From Candidatus Nitrotoga sp. CP45 (GTDB lineage Bacteria > Pseudomonadota > Gammaproteobacteria > Burkholderiales > Gallionellaceae), in the NCBI GenBank assembly GCA_003402375.1, contig QFXJ01000007.1, forward strand, positions 1 to 33,661: DNA of 33,661 bases, given 5' to 3'. Below the pieces are notes generated by a model that saw nothing but the letters and a program-made list of their open reading frames with translations, did no database searches and was not told the DNA's origin. This document shows, piece after piece, positions 22,851 to 33,596 of the stretch. Both the position numbers and the translations under genes were made by a program. How positions within the stretch are numbered: position 1 is the stretch's first letter; every line of letters starts with the position of its first letter.

Positions 22851-23285
22851 CTAGCCTCGCGTATTTGACTGCGTCTCGAACTGCATCAGATCGACTAGCG
22901 GCTGCGCTTGCCACCCTGACTGCCGGTGTTCCGCCACTATGTTAGTGAATATGCCACCACGAACGTAAAATTTGGCGGTAAGGCGCATGAAACGCGGCTG
23001 GATAGCGGCAACCAAATCATCCAGAATTCGATTGGTAACATCTTCGTGAAAATGTCCTTCATTGCGGAATGACCAGATATAGAGCTTGAGACTTTTTAAT
23101 TCAACGCAGGCCGTATCCGCGATGTAATCGAGAATCAACGTAGCAAAATCGGGTTGGCCGGTCTTGGGACACAGACAGGTAAACTCGGGGATTTCCATGT
23201 GGATGTGGTAATCGCGCACGGAGTTAGGATTGGCGAAAGTTTCCAGAAGTTTGCTGGCCACGGTTTTGCTGGGCAGAGCGCTCAT
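22851..23285 (-). CDS. queF: NADPH-dependent preQ0 reductase QueF (short form)
   Basis: 144 residues, the unimodular YkvM-type QueF. It reduces the nitrile of 7-cyano-7-deazaguanine (preQ0) to preQ1 in queuosine synthesis. The nucleophile is C39 in [13 protein letters not shown], with catalytic D46. The QueF substrate motif ELKSLKLY is present, followed by [14 protein letters not shown] and [11 protein letters not shown]. Length and motifs are complete. AAGG lies nine bases before the ATG. It is divergent from smc, with only 54 bp between the starts. No other queuosine gene is in the window. Confidence 0.93.
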   Translation of the reverse strand: MSALPSKTVASKLLETFANPNSVRDYHIHMEIPEFTCLCPKTGQPDFATLILDYIADTACVELKSLKLYIWSFRNEGHFHEDVTNRILDDLVAAIQPRFMRLTAKFYVRGGIFTNIVAEHRQSGWQAQPLVDLMQFETQSNTRG

Positions 23286-23323
23286 TTTGATATGCCTTGT
23301 GGGTCAGTTAGAATACAGCGCAT

Positions 23324-23329
23324 TATAAT
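23324..23329 (+). promoter_or_regulatory. Candidate -10 box close to the smc start
   Basis: TATAAT at 23324-23329 ends only 10 bases before the TTG start of smc. A well-placed -35 was not found. If used, transcription would start near 23336, leaving almost no leader. It lies in the 54-bp gap shared with queF. Confidence 0.3.
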
Positions 23330-23339
23330 GTCCAACTGA

Positions 23340-26300
23340 TTGAAATTGCGTCTTTCTCATATCAAGATCGCCGGATTCAAATCTTTCGTTGATCCCACCC
23401 ATATTGCGCTACCCGGGCAAGTCGTCGGCATTGTCGGTCCGAATGGCTGCGGCAAATCGAACATCATCGACGCGTTGCGCTGGGTGCTGGGCGAATCTCG
23501 CGCTTCAGCGTTACGCGGCGAATCCATGCAAGATGTTATTTTCAACGGCTCCGGTAAGCGCAAACCGGTCTCGCGCGCGAGCGTCGAGCTAATCTTCGAT
23601 AACAGTTTGGGCAAGGCTGCCGGCCAATGGTCAAGCTACGCCGAAATCTCTATCAAGCGCGTGCTGCTGCGCGACGGTGATTCCAGTTACCACATCAATA
23701 ATCAGCATGTGCGGCGCAAGGATATAACCGACATTTTTCTTGGCACAGGGCTAGGCGCACGGGCTTACGCCATTATCGAACAGGGCATGATTTCACGCAT
23801 CATTGAGGCTAAACCGGAAGAACTGCGCATATTTCTGGAAGAGGCCGCAGGCGTATCTAAATACCGCGACCGCCGCCGCGAAACTGAACTTCGCATTGCT
23901 GATACGCACGACAACCTGCTACGCGTTGATGACATCCTGCTTGAGTTGACCAAGCAACTTACCCATCTAACCGAACAAGCAGCGGTAGCCACGCAATACC
24001 GCGAATTGGAATCGAAGCGCGACACCACACAACAACTGCTGTGGCTGGTGAATAAACAGGAAGCCGAGACACGCCGGGGGCGTTTTGCCCAAGGAATGGA
24101 GAAAACAAAAAACGAGCTGGAAGCTGAGACTGCACGTCTGCGTGAAATGGAAAGCCAACTGGAATTCACGCGCAGTGAGCATTACACGCAGGCTGATACA
24201 CTGCATGCCAAGCAGGGCGAACTATATGCTGCCAATGCCGAGATTGCGCGGCTAGAGCAGCAGATTGCCCACCTCAACGATCAACGCGCGCGTTTGACCC
24301 AGCAGACGGCCAACAGCAAGCTGCAGGTCGAGCAGCAGCGCATTCAGTTGCAAGGCGTAGAGTCTTTACTGGCACATTGGCAGCAACAACAACAACAAGC
24401 CGACATCCGGGTTGAGAGTTGGGAAAGCCGCGCGAACGCCGAAGCTCACCATCTGCCACAAGCGGAGGAAGCAGCGCGCACCGAACTCGAGCGCCACAAC
24501 ACGATGCAACGCGAACAACTGATCTCGCAGCAACAACTGCAACTGGCCGATACGCAACGCGAACATATCCAACGCAATGTGCAACAACTGGAAGCGCGAC
24601 GCTCGCGTTTGCTGCTGGAACGTGACAACCTGCCGCAGGTGGATAGCGAAGCGCTGGCAGAGACGCAGTCTCTATTCGTCGAGATGGAGATAGAACGCAA
24701 CGCGCAACAGCAGCAGTTGACACAGCTTCAGGCACAATTACCGGAGGCTGATTCGGCACGGCGCAACCAGCGCATCGCAATGCAGGAACTGGAACGGCAA
24801 CTGTCACAGGTGGAGGCGAGGCTTTCCGCTTTGCAACAACTTCAGAAACAGGTCGATAACGACAAGAATCTGAAACCGTGGTTATCCAAACACCAATTAG
24901 ACCAACTGCCGCGCCTGTGGCAATCCATCGGCATTGAGGCAGGCTGGGAAGATGCGCTGGAAGCCGTTTTGCGCGAACGTCTCAACGCGCTCGCCCTGGC
25001 CCACCTGGACAATGCTGTGCGTTGGAGCGATGCGCCACCGGCCAGGCTGGCTGTATTCGCAGCGGACGGAGCGCAAAACTTCAAAACCCAACAAGATATC
25101 GGGCTGACGCCGCTGGGGCAGTTCGTAAGCTACCAGGATCCACTGACTGCGCCCGTGGTGATGGACTGGTTGTCTGGTGTGTACGTCACGGAAACGCTGG
25201 CACTAGGATTGAGCTTGCGTGAACGATTGCCTGCCGGCGCCTGGTTAGTGACACCGCAGGGACATCTGATTGGCGCTCATAGCGTGCTGTTCCATGCTCC
25301 GGACAACCAAGTACATGGCCTACTGGCGCGGCAACGTGAAATTGAACGGTTGCAGGAGGCAGCACAGCAACAGGCAAAGTCATTGGATCAAGGCAAACAT
25401 CAGACAGCACTAGCTGAAGAAATTTATCACGCTATTGAAAGCCGTATCGCGCTCTTGCGCGCGGCAGACAGCGAATTGCAACAGCGCCAACATGGAATGC
25501 AGGTACAGATTCTAAAATTAACCCAAGCCAACGAACGCAGCCACGAGCGCGCCGCACAGATCGCGCGCGAATTGCAAGAACTGGCCGAACAGTCTGCTGA
25601 AGAGCAATACCAGCATCAGGAAATCGCTGAGCGCATGGACACTCTGCGTGTAAGCATTGCGACACAGCAAGTAGAAGCTGAGCAGGCGAGGCTGCAAGCT
25701 GCCGCTCAGGAATCTACACTGCGCCAACAGCGCGAACGTTCACAAAAAACGCGGCACGAATTGCAGGAAGCCCGTTTTTTTGTCAAAACTTGCACGGAAA
25801 AAATCGCCGATCTAAAACACAATATTAAACAGATCGGGTTGACTCTGGCGCAGTTGGAACAAACTTTAATACAAAATCATGCTGAGTTAGACCATATGGA
25901 AGATGGCACTAGCAAGCAACAATTGCAGGAGGCACTGCAACAGCGTCAGACGCGTGAACAGGCGCTGGCCGAAACACGCAACATACTGGAACAAACCACC
26001 AACAATCTGAACAGACTGGAACAAGAGCGCCTGTCCTGCGAACAAAAATTACATCCACTGCGTGAAAAACTCAGCGAGTTGTCGCTCAAGGAACAGGAAG
26101 CACGTCTGCAATATGAACAATGGGCAGAACAATTGCTGGATGTGGATGAAACAACACTGCTCTCCCTGTTGGAAAGCGGCAATATCAAGCTGAATGCATT
26201 ACAGAACGAATTAAATCGTCTGAACAGCGACATAACCGGGTTGGGCTCGGTGAATCTGGCAGCGCTCGAGGAATTACATACGGCGCAGGAACGCAAAACC

Positions 26301-26870
26301 TATCTGGATGCTCAAGCGAAAGATTTGACCGAGGCGATGGACACGCTGAAAGGGGCAATACGCCGCATTGACAAGGAATCGCATGATTTATTGATGGCCA
26401 CTTACAATGAAGTAAATCGCCATCTGGCAGAAATGTTCCCAGTGCTGTTTGGCGGTGGCGAGGCGCGCCTGGTGCTAACTGGCGATGAAATACTGGATAG
26501 CGGCGTGCAGGTGATGGCACAACCACCGGGCAAAAAAAATGCCTCAATTCACTTGCTATCGGGCGGCGAAAAAGCGTTAACTGCGATTGCGCTGGTATTC
26601 TCGATGTTCCAGCTCAACCCCGCTCCTTTCTGCCTATTGGACGAGGTTGATGCCCCGCTGGATGACACCAACACCGAACGATTATGCAAGCTGATCCAGA
26701 AAATGGCACAGAACACCCAATTCATCTTCATCAGCCACAACAAGATCACCATGGAGTTGGCGCAGCAATTGGTAGGTGTAACCATGCAGGAACGGGGCGT
26801 ATCGCATGTGGTGGCAGTGGACATTGAGGAAGCACTACGCCTACGGGATGACAGTACAATAACCGTTTAG
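23340..26870 (+). CDS. smc: Chromosome segregation ATPase SMC
   Basis: 1176 residues, the normal length. Walker A is GPNGCGKSN (33-41), following IKIAGFKSFVDPTHI. Long coiled coils rich in Gln and Glu flank a hinge near 520-660. C-terminal signature: LLSGGEKALTAIALVFSMF, then Walker B FCLLDEVDAPLDDTN and the D-loop. SMC with ScpA and ScpB compacts and separates sister chromosomes; scpA/scpB are not in view. Start: TTG at 23340, because a TGA precedes it; a TTG at 23346 gives MRLSHIK, closer to the family's MRLxxIKLAGFKSF. Neither has a clear Shine-Dalgarno. Complete and certainly functional-looking. Confidence 0.95.
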   Translation: MKLRLSHIKIAGFKSFVDPTHIALPGQVVGIVGPNGCGKSNIIDALRWVLGESRASALRGESMQDVIFNGSGKRKPVSRASVELIFDNSLGKAAGQWSSYAEISIKRVLLRDGDSSYHINNQHVRRKDITDIFLGTGLGARAYAIIEQGMISRIIEAKPEELRIFLEEAAGVSKYRDRRRETELRIADTHDNLLRVDDILLELTKQLTHLTEQAAVATQYRELESKRDTTQQLLWLVNKQEAETRRGRFAQGMEKTKNELEAETARLREMESQLEFTRSEHYTQADTLHAKQGELYAANAEIARLEQQIAHLNDQRARLTQQTANSKLQVEQQRIQLQGVESLLAHWQQQQQQADIRVESWESRANAEAHHLPQAEEAARTELERHNTMQREQLISQQQLQLADTQREHIQRNVQQLEARRSRLLLERDNLPQVDSEALAETQSLFVEMEIERNAQQQQLTQLQAQLPEADSARRNQRIAMQELERQLSQVEARLSALQQLQKQVDNDKNLKPWLSKHQLDQLPRLWQSIGIEAGWEDALEAVLRERLNALALAHLDNAVRWSDAPPARLAVFAADGAQNFKTQQDIGLTPLGQFVSYQDPLTAPVVMDWLSGVYVTETLALGLSLRERLPAGAWLVTPQGHLIGAHSVLFHAPDNQVHGLLARQREIERLQEAAQQQAKSLDQGKHQTALAEEIYHAIESRIALLRAADSELQQRQHGMQVQILKLTQANERSHERAAQIARELQELAEQSAEEQYQHQEIAERMDTLRVSIATQQVEAEQARLQAAAQESTLRQQRERSQKTRHELQEARFFVKTCTEKIADLKHNIKQIGLTLAQLEQTLIQNHAELDHMEDGTSKQQLQEALQQRQTREQALAETRNILEQTTNNLNRLEQERLSCEQKLHPLREKLSELSLKEQEARLQYEQWAEQLLDVDETTLLSLLESGNIKLNALQNELNRLNSDITGLGSVNLAALEELHTAQERKTYLDAQAKDLTEAMDTLKGAIRRIDKESHDLLMATYNEVNRHLAEMFPVLFGGGEARLVLTGDEILDSGVQVMAQPPGKKNASIHLLSGGEKALTAIALVFSMFQLNPAPFCLLDEVDAPLDDTNTERLCKLIQKMAQNTQFIFISHNKITMELAQQLVGVTMQERGVSHVVAVDIEEALRLRDDSTITV

Positions 26871-26960
26871 CAATGCTTAATGCGCTACCTGACAGCCTTA
26901 CATATACATTAACTAATGTAGCCGTAAAACTTTTATCAAACTCTCTTTACGCACATGAGG

Positions 26961-27860
26961 TTAACCACGCCGTGTATTTCGCCCACGAGTAGCGGCGGCG
27001 CTTTCCATCCATTTCTTGATGCGGTTGGCATCGCCAACGCGCGTATTTTTTCCTTGTGAATCCAACAACACAATGATTACTGGACGCTGCATAATGCGGG
27101 CATGCATTACTAAACAGCGCCCCGCTTCATTGATATAACCAGTTTTACTTACATCGATATTCCAAGATGCATTTTTCACCAATGGATTGGTATTTCCAAA
27201 ACGCAGCGGAGGGAATCCAGGCACCGCAACCAAATGTGACGCCTTAGTACTGTACTTATGGATGAGCTCATAATGTTGAGCTGCAATCAACATTTTTACC
27301 AAGTCCTGAGCAGTGGAGGTATTACCACTATTCAAACCAGTCGCATCACGAAAATGGGTTTTCGTCATACCTAGTTCGAGCGCTTTGGCATTCATCATCG
27401 CCACGGCTGCACTGGTACCCCCCGGATAAGTACGCGCTAAAGCTGCGGCCGCGCGATTCTCCGAGGACATTAATGCCAGATTGAGCAATTCACCACGTGT
27501 CAGCGTCATACCGATGCGCATACGCGAATGACTACCTTTGAGAATATCAAAATCAAATACACTAATAGTAATTTTTTCTTCTAAGGGTAATTCTGCGTCC
27601 AACACTACGATTGCAGTCATCAGCTTGGTGATGGATGCAATAGGTACAACAGCATTCGCATTCTTGCTATATAAGGGACGTTGCTCTTGTTCGTCGTAGA
27701 TCATCGCAATCGATGAACCCAGTTTCGGCGAAGAAGCGTATTTCATTACCGTTGATGTCAGATCGTCGACCTGTTTTTGGGTAATTGCCTTATTAGGTGC
27801 GGCCTGCGCTACCAATACGGGCGCCAAAAGCAACACCAGCATAATAAGTTTTTTGCACAT
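26961..27860 (-). CDS. pbpG: D-alanyl-D-alanine endopeptidase, PBP7/PbpG type
   Basis: 299 residues with a signal peptide (about 1-20, ending AQA). The penicillin-binding motifs are complete: SITK (S76-K79), SEN (133-135) and KTG (near 231, in VSKTGYINEAG). The low-molecular-mass S11 family includes DacA carboxypeptidases and PbpG endopeptidases, which cut D-Ala-DAP cross-links in peptidoglycan in the periplasm. The short length and absence of the DacA C-terminal domain and amphipathic anchor favour PbpG. It stands alone between smc (convergent) and the MFS gene. Confidence 0.85.
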   Translation of the reverse strand: MCKKLIMLVLLLAPVLVAQAAPNKAITQKQVDDLTSTVMKYASSPKLGSSIAMIYDEQEQRPLYSKNANAVVPIASITKLMTAIVVLDAELPLEEKITISVFDFDILKGSHSRMRIGMTLTRGELLNLALMSSENRAAAALARTYPGGTSAAVAMMNAKALELGMTKTHFRDATGLNSGNTSTAQDLVKMLIAAQHYELIHKYSTKASHLVAVPGFPPLRFGNTNPLVKNASWNIDVSKTGYINEAGRCLVMHARIMQRPVIIVLLDSQGKNTRVGDANRIKKWMESAAATRGRNTRRG

Positions 27861-28019
27861 ATCTTTTTAATCCATTAAGGAAAACTATTAAGCGGAGCAT
27901 ACCGCAACATGGAAATAAATCAAAGGAGTTAGCTCTTCCAATATCCAATCAGTCTGAAGCCAGATAATATTTGCTACGAAAAATAAGGTTTAACAGCTAA
28001 AGCTCTAAATCAGTCACAA

Positions 28020-28038
28020 AAGGCGATTGCCTCGCCTT
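28020..28038 (-). terminator. Candidate terminator after the MFS gene
   Basis: On the minus strand AAGGCGA, loop GGCAA, TCGCCTT (7-bp perfect stem) is followed by TTG, a weak T stretch. The MFS gene stops at 28047 just before it. Confidence 0.45.
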
Positions 28039-28046
28039 AAGGCAAG

Positions 28047-29225
28047 TTAAACAGTGGCGTTCGGCTGATGCTTAGACAACACCACTATCCTTAACTTCCA
28101 CAATATCAACAATAATCCCAGCAGTGCCGCTACGGCGCTAAATGAGTACATCACACTTGCGCCCCAGTGTTCCCATAGCGGGCCGCTCAATAATCCACCT
28201 ACCATGCCGCCAGCACCGTAAGTAATGCTACCAAACAGCGCCTGCCCCTTGGACTGGTGCCGCCCACGGAAAAACTGATGTACCAACGCCATAGCCACTG
28301 CATGGAAAGCACCGAAAGTAGCGGCATGTAATACTTGCGCAAACAACATCAACGACAGCAAACCCACCCCCCAGCCAATCAGCACAAAACGCAGCACTGC
28401 ACAGGCAAAACTTACAATCATTATTTGCGACAATGTAAAGCGCAACATTAGCCATGGCATGACAAAAAATACCGCGATTTCACAGATTACACCCAGCGCC
28501 CACAGCCAACCAACCGCGCTTTTTGAATAGTCATTCTCCACCAGATAAATCGAATAGAAAGTGTAATAAGGCCCATGCGCTAAAGCCATGAGGAAACACG
28601 CGCCAAACAACACCAGGACTTGCGGCTGCAATACTAAACGCAGGATGGGCTGGCTGTCGGTATGGTGCGCCAGCACTTCGGTGGGTGGGATTTGGCGCGC
28701 GAACAGCAAAATACCTAGTTTTATCGCCACACCTACCCACAATATCCAGGCGATAGCAATGTAGTCAAACGCGTAGCCCAGCCCCAGTACCGCCACAATA
28801 AAGCCAACCGAACCCCAAGAACGAATACGTCCGTAGCGCGCCGTGTGCTTACCTAGATAGGTCAGCGTAGTCGCCTCCACTAGCGGCATGGAAGCACTCC
28901 AGAAAAAGCTCATCACCATCATCACCAGCAACAAGCCGACGAACTCAGTCGTGAAGAACACTCCCAAGTAACTGAGGACACTGCACAGCGCCGCCAGTTG
29001 TACCACCAACAAACGCTGCCCAGTATGATCGGCCAACCAGCCCCATAGTGTAGGAGACAGCATCCGCATCACTGGCTGCACCGACATTAAAACGGCAATT
29101 TGCATTGCATCGAAATGGATAGATTTCAGATACAAACTCCAGTACGGCGCGAACATGCCCACAAAAGCGAAGTAAAAGAAATAAAAACCGGCGATACGCC
29201 AGTGGTAGTTTTTATGGAGGGTCAC
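28047..29225 (-). CDS. MFS transporter, LacY-like/HcaT type
   Basis: 392 residues with about 12 hydrophobic segments. It resembles the MFS_1_like/HcaT subgroup: an N-terminal [20 protein letters not shown], then the loop 2-3 motif [12 protein letters not shown], and [16 protein letters not shown] with its conserved RxWGSxGF. HcaT-type proteins are proton symporters for small aromatic acids or nucleosides; the substrate here cannot be told. The start is a GTG at 29225, without a good Shine-Dalgarno, chosen because it opens just before the first helix. It is divergent from grpE, sharing a 153-bp gap. Confidence 0.75.
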   Translation of the reverse strand: MTLHKNYHWRIAGFYFFYFAFVGMFAPYWSLYLKSIHFDAMQIAVLMSVQPVMRMLSPTLWGWLADHTGQRLLVVQLAALCSVLSYLGVFFTTEFVGLLLVMMVMSFFWSASMPLVEATTLTYLGKHTARYGRIRSWGSVGFIVAVLGLGYAFDYIAIAWILWVGVAIKLGILLFARQIPPTEVLAHHTDSQPILRLVLQPQVLVLFGACFLMALAHGPYYTFYSIYLVENDYSKSAVGWLWALGVICEIAVFFVMPWLMLRFTLSQIMIVSFACAVLRFVLIGWGVGLLSLMLFAQVLHAATFGAFHAVAMALVHQFFRGRHQSKGQALFGSITYGAGGMVGGLLSGPLWEHWGASVMYSFSAVAALLGLLLILWKLRIVVLSKHQPNATV

Positions 29226-29309
29226 AGCAACAAAAATGGGATTAAACCTGCGGCCAGCGTCCGCAAAAGCGCATTATCTCACGTGAATAAAATAATATTG
29301 CGCAATGCT

Positions 29310-29337
29310 CTTGAAATCAAAAAAGTCGACCCCATTT
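29310..29337 (+). promoter_or_regulatory. Sigma-32 heat-shock promoter of grpE
   Basis: CTTGAAA (29310-29316), 13-bp spacer, then CCCCATTT (29330-29337). It fits the sigma-32 consensus CTTGAAA-N11-16-CCCCATNT at every defined position. The grpE ATG lies about 41 bp downstream. Confidence 0.88.
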
Positions 29338-29378
29338 TCACGCTACACATTTTTGAAAAATCATTTTTGGAGAAGCAG

Positions 29379-29915
29379 ATGGAACCCACAGAAGCCTCAT
29401 CCCAGCAGCCTGGACAGGCTAGCCAAGCTGAAGATACGCATAACCCAGAGGTTATGCCAAGCATTGAAGAGATGCTGCAGCAAGCCGAGCGAAAGGCACA
29501 GGAACACTATGACGCTTGGATGTATGCCAAGGCGGAAGGCGAAAATATTCGCCGTCGCGCGCAAGAAGATGTTAGCAAAGCAAAGAAATTGGCTGTAGAA
29601 CATTTTTCTAATGAAATGCTGATGGTAAAGGATAGCTTGGAAGCGGGATTAGCTGTTGAAACCGCCACGGTAGAAAGTTTCAAGAGCGGCATGGAGCTCA
29701 CTCTGAAGCAGCTCGCTGCTGTATTCACTAAATTTAACATCAAAGAAATCAATCCGCTCGGCGAAAAATTCGACGCCCACAAACACCAAGCCATCAGCAT
29801 GGTTGACAGTGAACAAGAAGCCAACACGGTAGTGAGCGTCATGCAAAAGGGCTATCAGCTGCATGATCGGGTGTTACGTCCTGCATTGGTAATGGTAGCC
29901 AAGGCGAAGGAATAG
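29379..29915 (+). CDS. grpE: Nucleotide exchange factor GrpE
   Basis: 178 residues from the ATG at 29379, which has GGAG six bases upstream; the frame is open farther back but that part overlaps the promoter. GrpE releases ADP from DnaK. Visible are an acidic disordered N terminus (residues 1-35), the long dimer helix ([20 protein letters not shown], then [16 protein letters not shown]), and the C-terminal beta domain ([19 protein letters not shown], then [15 protein letters not shown]). Family length is about 180-200. It is the first of the heat-shock trio and has its own sigma-32 promoter. Confidence 0.95.
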   Translation: MEPTEASSQQPGQASQAEDTHNPEVMPSIEEMLQQAERKAQEHYDAWMYAKAEGENIRRRAQEDVSKAKKLAVEHFSNEMLMVKDSLEAGLAVETATVESFKSGMELTLKQLAAVFTKFNIKEINPLGEKFDAHKHQAISMVDSEQEANTVVSVMQKGYQLHDRVLRPALVMVAKAKE

Positions 29916-29995
29916 CGGCCTTGTAACCAAGTAGTTATCCACTGCTTCTTAAAAATTATATTTTTGCGTAGTTTTGCGAAAAATTGATCGTAACA

Positions 29996-30022
29996 CTTGA
30001 AATACACATCTGCTGCCCACAG
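29996..30022 (+). promoter_or_regulatory. Probable sigma-32 promoter of dnaK
   Basis: CTTGAAA (29996-30002) is followed after 12 bp by GCCCACAG, which shares CCCA with the consensus CCCCATNT. It is a weaker match than the grpE promoter but well placed 55 bp before the dnaK ATG. Confidence 0.6.
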
Positions 30023-30077
30023 ATTAATGCAACACAGGCAGCAAAGACTTTCAACATTACAACGAAAAGGAAACGTT

Positions 30078-32021
30078 ATGGGAAAAATTATTGGTATTGA
30101 CTTGGGCACCACAAACTCGTGCGTTGCTGTCATGGAAAACGGCAAACCGAAGGTAATTGAGAACGCCGAGGGTACGCGTACCACACCTTCCATTATCGCT
30201 TACATGGAAGACGGCGAAGTATTGATTGGCGCGCCGGCCAAGCGGCAAGCAGTGACCAACCCAAAAAACACGCTGTATGGTGTAAAGCGGCTGATCGGAC
30301 GCCGTTTTGAAGAGCCAATGGTGCAGAAGGATATGGGCATGGTGCCGTATGGCATCGTTAAGGCTAAGAACGGTGATGCATGGGTTAAAGTCCGTGACAA
30401 GGACATTTCCATACCGGAAATTTCCGCGCAAGTGCTTATGAAAATGAAAAAAACTGCCGAGGATTATCTAGGCGAATCGGTTAGTGAAGCTGTCATCACG
30501 GTGCCTGCTTACTTCAACGATAGTCAACGCCAGGCCACTAAGGACGCGGGCCGCATTGCCGGTTTAGAAGTAAAACGCATTATTAATGAGCCAACTGCGG
30601 CTGCGCTGGCATTTGGTATGGATAAGCAGGAAGGCGACCGCAAGATTGCGGTTTATGACTTGGGCGGCGGCACTTTCGATATTTCCATTATCGACATCGC
30701 TGAAATTGACGGTGAACACCAGTTCGAAGTGCTCTCCACTAACGGCGACACCTTTCTCGGCGGTGAAGATTTCGACATGCGCGTAATTGAATTCCTGGTA
30801 GAAGAATTCAAGAAAGAAAGTGGTATCGACCTCAAGAAAGATATGTTAGCTCTGCAGCGCCTGAAAGACGCAGCTGAAAAAGCTAAAATTGAATTGTCTT
30901 CCGCGCAGCAAACTGAGGTGAATCTGCCTTACATCACGGCAGATGCCAGCGGTCCAAAACATCTGGCCATTAAGATTACCCGCGCCAAGCTTGAAAGCCT
31001 GGTGGAAGAACTGGTCGCGCGTACCATAGCCCCCTGTAAGATTGCCATGAAAGATGCGGGTGTTTCCAGCGCCGACATCTCCGACGTGATTCTGGTGGGT
31101 GGACAAACACGGATGCCGATGGTGCAGGATAAAGTCAAGGAGTTCTTTGGCAGGGAAGCGCGCCGCGACGTCAATCCAGACGAAGCAGTGGCAGTGGGCG
31201 CGGCCATTCAGGGTGGTGTGCTGCAAGGTGAGGTTAAAGATGTCCTGCTACTGGATGTAACCCCACTCAGCCTGGGTATTGAAACCTTGGGCGGCGTAAT
31301 GACCAAACTGATCAAGAAAAATACCACCATCCCAACCAAGGCCTCGCAAGTATTTTCTACTGCCGATGACAATCAAAATGCAGTAACCATCCACGTGCTG
31401 CAAGGTGAGCGTGAAGTTGTTTCTGGAAATAAGAGCTTGGGGCAATTCAACCTCTCCGACATTCCGCCTGCACCGCGGGGTATGCCGCAGATTGAGGTAA
31501 CCTTCGACATTGACGCCAACGGAATTCTGCATGTAGGCGCAAAAGACAAAGCGACTGGCAAAGAGTCCAAAATTACCATCAAGGCCAATTCCGGTTTGTC
31601 TGAAGCCGAAATTCAAAAAATGGTGCAGGATGCAGAAACGTATGCCGACGACGACCGCAAGGCAATCGAATTGGTTACATCTCGTAATCAGCTGGATGCA
31701 TTGATTCACTCTACGCAGAAGTCTATGAAGGAATATGGCGAGCAACTGAGTGAAGATGAAAAAGCTGCGGTAGAGTCCGCTTTGAAAGAAGCCCAAGACG
31801 TAGTGAAAGGCGACGACAAGGAAGTTATAGACGCTAAAGCTGAAGCACTCTCCACCGCTGCGCACAAACTGTCAGAAAAAATGCATGCCGCTGAAGCTAG
31901 CCAATCCCACCAGCCTGGTGAATCTGGCGCGCAAGCCGACAGCAAGAAAGATGACAGTGATGTCGTAGATGCCGAGTTCACCGAAGTAAAAGATGAGAAA
32001 GTAAAAGACGATAAGAAGTAA
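30078..32021 (+). CDS. dnaK: Hsp70 chaperone DnaK
   Basis: 647 residues from the ATG at 30078 (AAGGA six bases before). ATPase domain: [17 protein letters not shown], then [27 protein letters not shown] and [12 protein letters not shown]. Substrate domain begins after the linker [18 protein letters not shown]. The C-terminal lid ends in an acidic, lysine-rich tail ([15 protein letters not shown]), typical of proteobacterial DnaK. It folds proteins with DnaJ and GrpE in the cytoplasm. The open frame extends to 29997 but this would include the promoter. It lies 162 bp after grpE and 332 bp before dnaJ. Confidence 0.98.
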   Translation: MGKIIGIDLGTTNSCVAVMENGKPKVIENAEGTRTTPSIIAYMEDGEVLIGAPAKRQAVTNPKNTLYGVKRLIGRRFEEPMVQKDMGMVPYGIVKAKNGDAWVKVRDKDISIPEISAQVLMKMKKTAEDYLGESVSEAVITVPAYFNDSQRQATKDAGRIAGLEVKRIINEPTAAALAFGMDKQEGDRKIAVYDLGGGTFDISIIDIAEIDGEHQFEVLSTNGDTFLGGEDFDMRVIEFLVEEFKKESGIDLKKDMLALQRLKDAAEKAKIELSSAQQTEVNLPYITADASGPKHLAIKITRAKLESLVEELVARTIAPCKIAMKDAGVSSADISDVILVGGQTRMPMVQDKVKEFFGREARRDVNPDEAVAVGAAIQGGVLQGEVKDVLLLDVTPLSLGIETLGGVMTKLIKKNTTIPTKASQVFSTADDNQNAVTIHVLQGEREVVSGNKSLGQFNLSDIPPAPRGMPQIEVTFDIDANGILHVGAKDKATGKESKITIKANSGLSEAEIQKMVQDAETYADDDRKAIELVTSRNQLDALIHSTQKSMKEYGEQLSEDEKAAVESALKEAQDVVKGDDKEVIDAKAEALSTAAHKLSEKMHAAEASQSHQPGESGAQADSKKDDSDVVDAEFTEVKDEKVKDDKK

Positions 32022-32353
32022 TATAAAACGGAACGGGAGATGTCTGAAGGGCAATCACTGCGACTTCGAAAATCTACGCGGCATCTCTCTATTTCCTTAC
32101 CAAAAATTATGATTGATTCAGCCTGATACAGCGATACCCACTCTTGGTTATCGCTGTTATTGGTTCACTGCTGGAATTGAACAAATTGAGCATACTCGCT
32201 GGCCTAAGTCTATCGAAAAATGATGAAGGACTGAAGATAAAGGACTGAACAAAAAATAGATGCTATTTCTGGGTTTATTAAGCTAGCAACCTCGGTATTA
32301 AAGACTAATTACATAAATCTTAACTCCTTAACCCCTTTTCGCTTCATGCAAAA
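32022..32353. other. dnaK-dnaJ intergenic region
   Basis: Over 330 bp without a gene. ACAGCGATA (32128-32136) pairs with TATCGCTGT (32149-32157); no T run follows, so it is a weak terminator or attenuator. I found no sigma-32 promoter before dnaJ, so dnaJ may be reached by read-through from dnaK or use a promoter I cannot see. Confidence 0.5.
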
Positions 32354-33484
32354 ATGAAAAAACGTGACTATTACGAAATATTAGGCGTCAACCGTGACGC
32401 GTCAGAAGATGACATAAAGAAATCTTATCGCAAGCTGGCAATGAAGCACCATCCTGACCGTAATCCAGACAACCCCAAGGCTGAAGAGCTCTTCAAAGAG
32501 GCCAAAGAAGCTTACGAGGTACTATCCGATTCGCAGAAACGCGCGGGTTATGACCAGTTTGGACACGCCGCTGCCGATGCTGGCATGGGCTCGGGAGGAT
32601 TTAGTGGCGGCTCAGCTGGCTCCCATTTCGGCGACATTTTCGGCGACATTTTTGGTGCTGGAATGAGCGGGGCAAGCTCACGCGGACACAACCAAATGCA
32701 CCGTGGCGCCGACCTGAGCTACAACTTAGAAGTCACGTTGGAACAGGCTGCACGCGGTACCGAAACGCAAATTCGCATACCGACCATGACCAAGTGCGAT
32801 ACCTGTCATGGCAGCGGTGCCAAGCCAGGCACGAGCACAACCACCTGTACCACCTGTGGCGGACACGGGCAAGTACGCATGCAACAGGGGGGGTTCTTTT
32901 CTATCCAGCAAACCTGTCCGCGCTGCCATGGAAGCGGCAAATCCATTATATCGCCTTGCGGTTCTTGCCACGGCTCAGGTCGCATCAAACAGCATAAGAC
33001 ACTATCTATAAAAATTCCGGTCGGGGTTGACAACGATGACCGCATCCGCCTATCCGGCGAAGGGGAACTCGGCAGCAACGGAGGTCCACCCGGCGACTTG
33101 TATGTGGTCATCCGTATCACACCGCACTCGGTATTCCAGCGTGACCACAACGATTTGCATTGCGAAATGCCGATCAGCTTTGTTGTTGCGGCGTTGGGTG
33201 GCGAAATCGAAATCCCCACTCTGGATGGTTCCGCACGCATCAAAATTCCAGCTGAAACGCAATCCGGCAAAGTCTTCCGTCTTCGCGGCAAGGGAATCAA
33301 AGGGGTACGCAGTTCAACCTTTGGCGACCTCCACTGCCACGTAATGATAGAAACCCCAGCCAATCTCACTGATCGGCAAAAAGAGTTGCTACGCGAATTC
33401 GAGCAAATTAACGAAGAAGATAGCGCACACCATAGCCCACGCGCGAAATCCTGGATGGACAAGGTTAAGGAATTCTTCGGATAG
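32354..33484 (+). CDS. dnaJ: Hsp40 co-chaperone DnaJ
   Basis: 376 residues, full length. J domain 4-70 with HPD at 33-35, which stimulates DnaK ATPase. A Gly/Phe-rich linker (about 75-115) follows. The zinc-binding region has four CxxCxGxG repeats: [24 protein letters not shown] and CGSCHGSG. The C-terminal substrate domain ends with DKVKEFFG. This is a type I DnaJ. There is no strong Shine-Dalgarno, but the start is fixed by [13 protein letters not shown] small hairpin follows at 33561-33596. Confidence 0.97.
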   Translation: MKKRDYYEILGVNRDASEDDIKKSYRKLAMKHHPDRNPDNPKAEELFKEAKEAYEVLSDSQKRAGYDQFGHAAADAGMGSGGFSGGSAGSHFGDIFGDIFGAGMSGASSRGHNQMHRGADLSYNLEVTLEQAARGTETQIRIPTMTKCDTCHGSGAKPGTSTTTCTTCGGHGQVRMQQGGFFSIQQTCPRCHGSGKSIISPCGSCHGSGRIKQHKTLSIKIPVGVDNDDRIRLSGEGELGSNGGPPGDLYVVIRITPHSVFQRDHNDLHCEMPISFVVAALGGEIEIPTLDGSARIKIPAETQSGKVFRLRGKGIKGVRSSTFGDLHCHVMIETPANLTDRQKELLREFEQINEEDSAHHSPRAKSWMDKVKEFFG

Positions 33485-33560
33485 TACGTAAGTTTGCTTC
33501 AAGATATTTTGAATAGGCGATATTGCCGATAAACTTTATCTGTAGTAATCGCGACATCAT

Positions 33561-33596
33561 CTGACAGTTACCCGATTTGATCGAAGTGACTGTCAG
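33561..33596. terminator. Hairpin downstream of dnaJ
   Basis: CTGACAGTTAC and GTGACTGTCAG form an 11-bp stem with one mismatch and a 14-base loop. There is no U tract after it, so its role as a terminator is uncertain. Confidence 0.35.

Noticed and set aside
24274-24807. Minus-strand frame of 177 codons inside smc
   Set aside because: Composition is low-complexity (Val, Ala, Arg) and it mirrors the Gln/Glu-rich coiled coil of smc.
30846-31865. Several minus-strand frames in dnaK
   Set aside because: Antisense shadows of a certain gene, with no family similarity.
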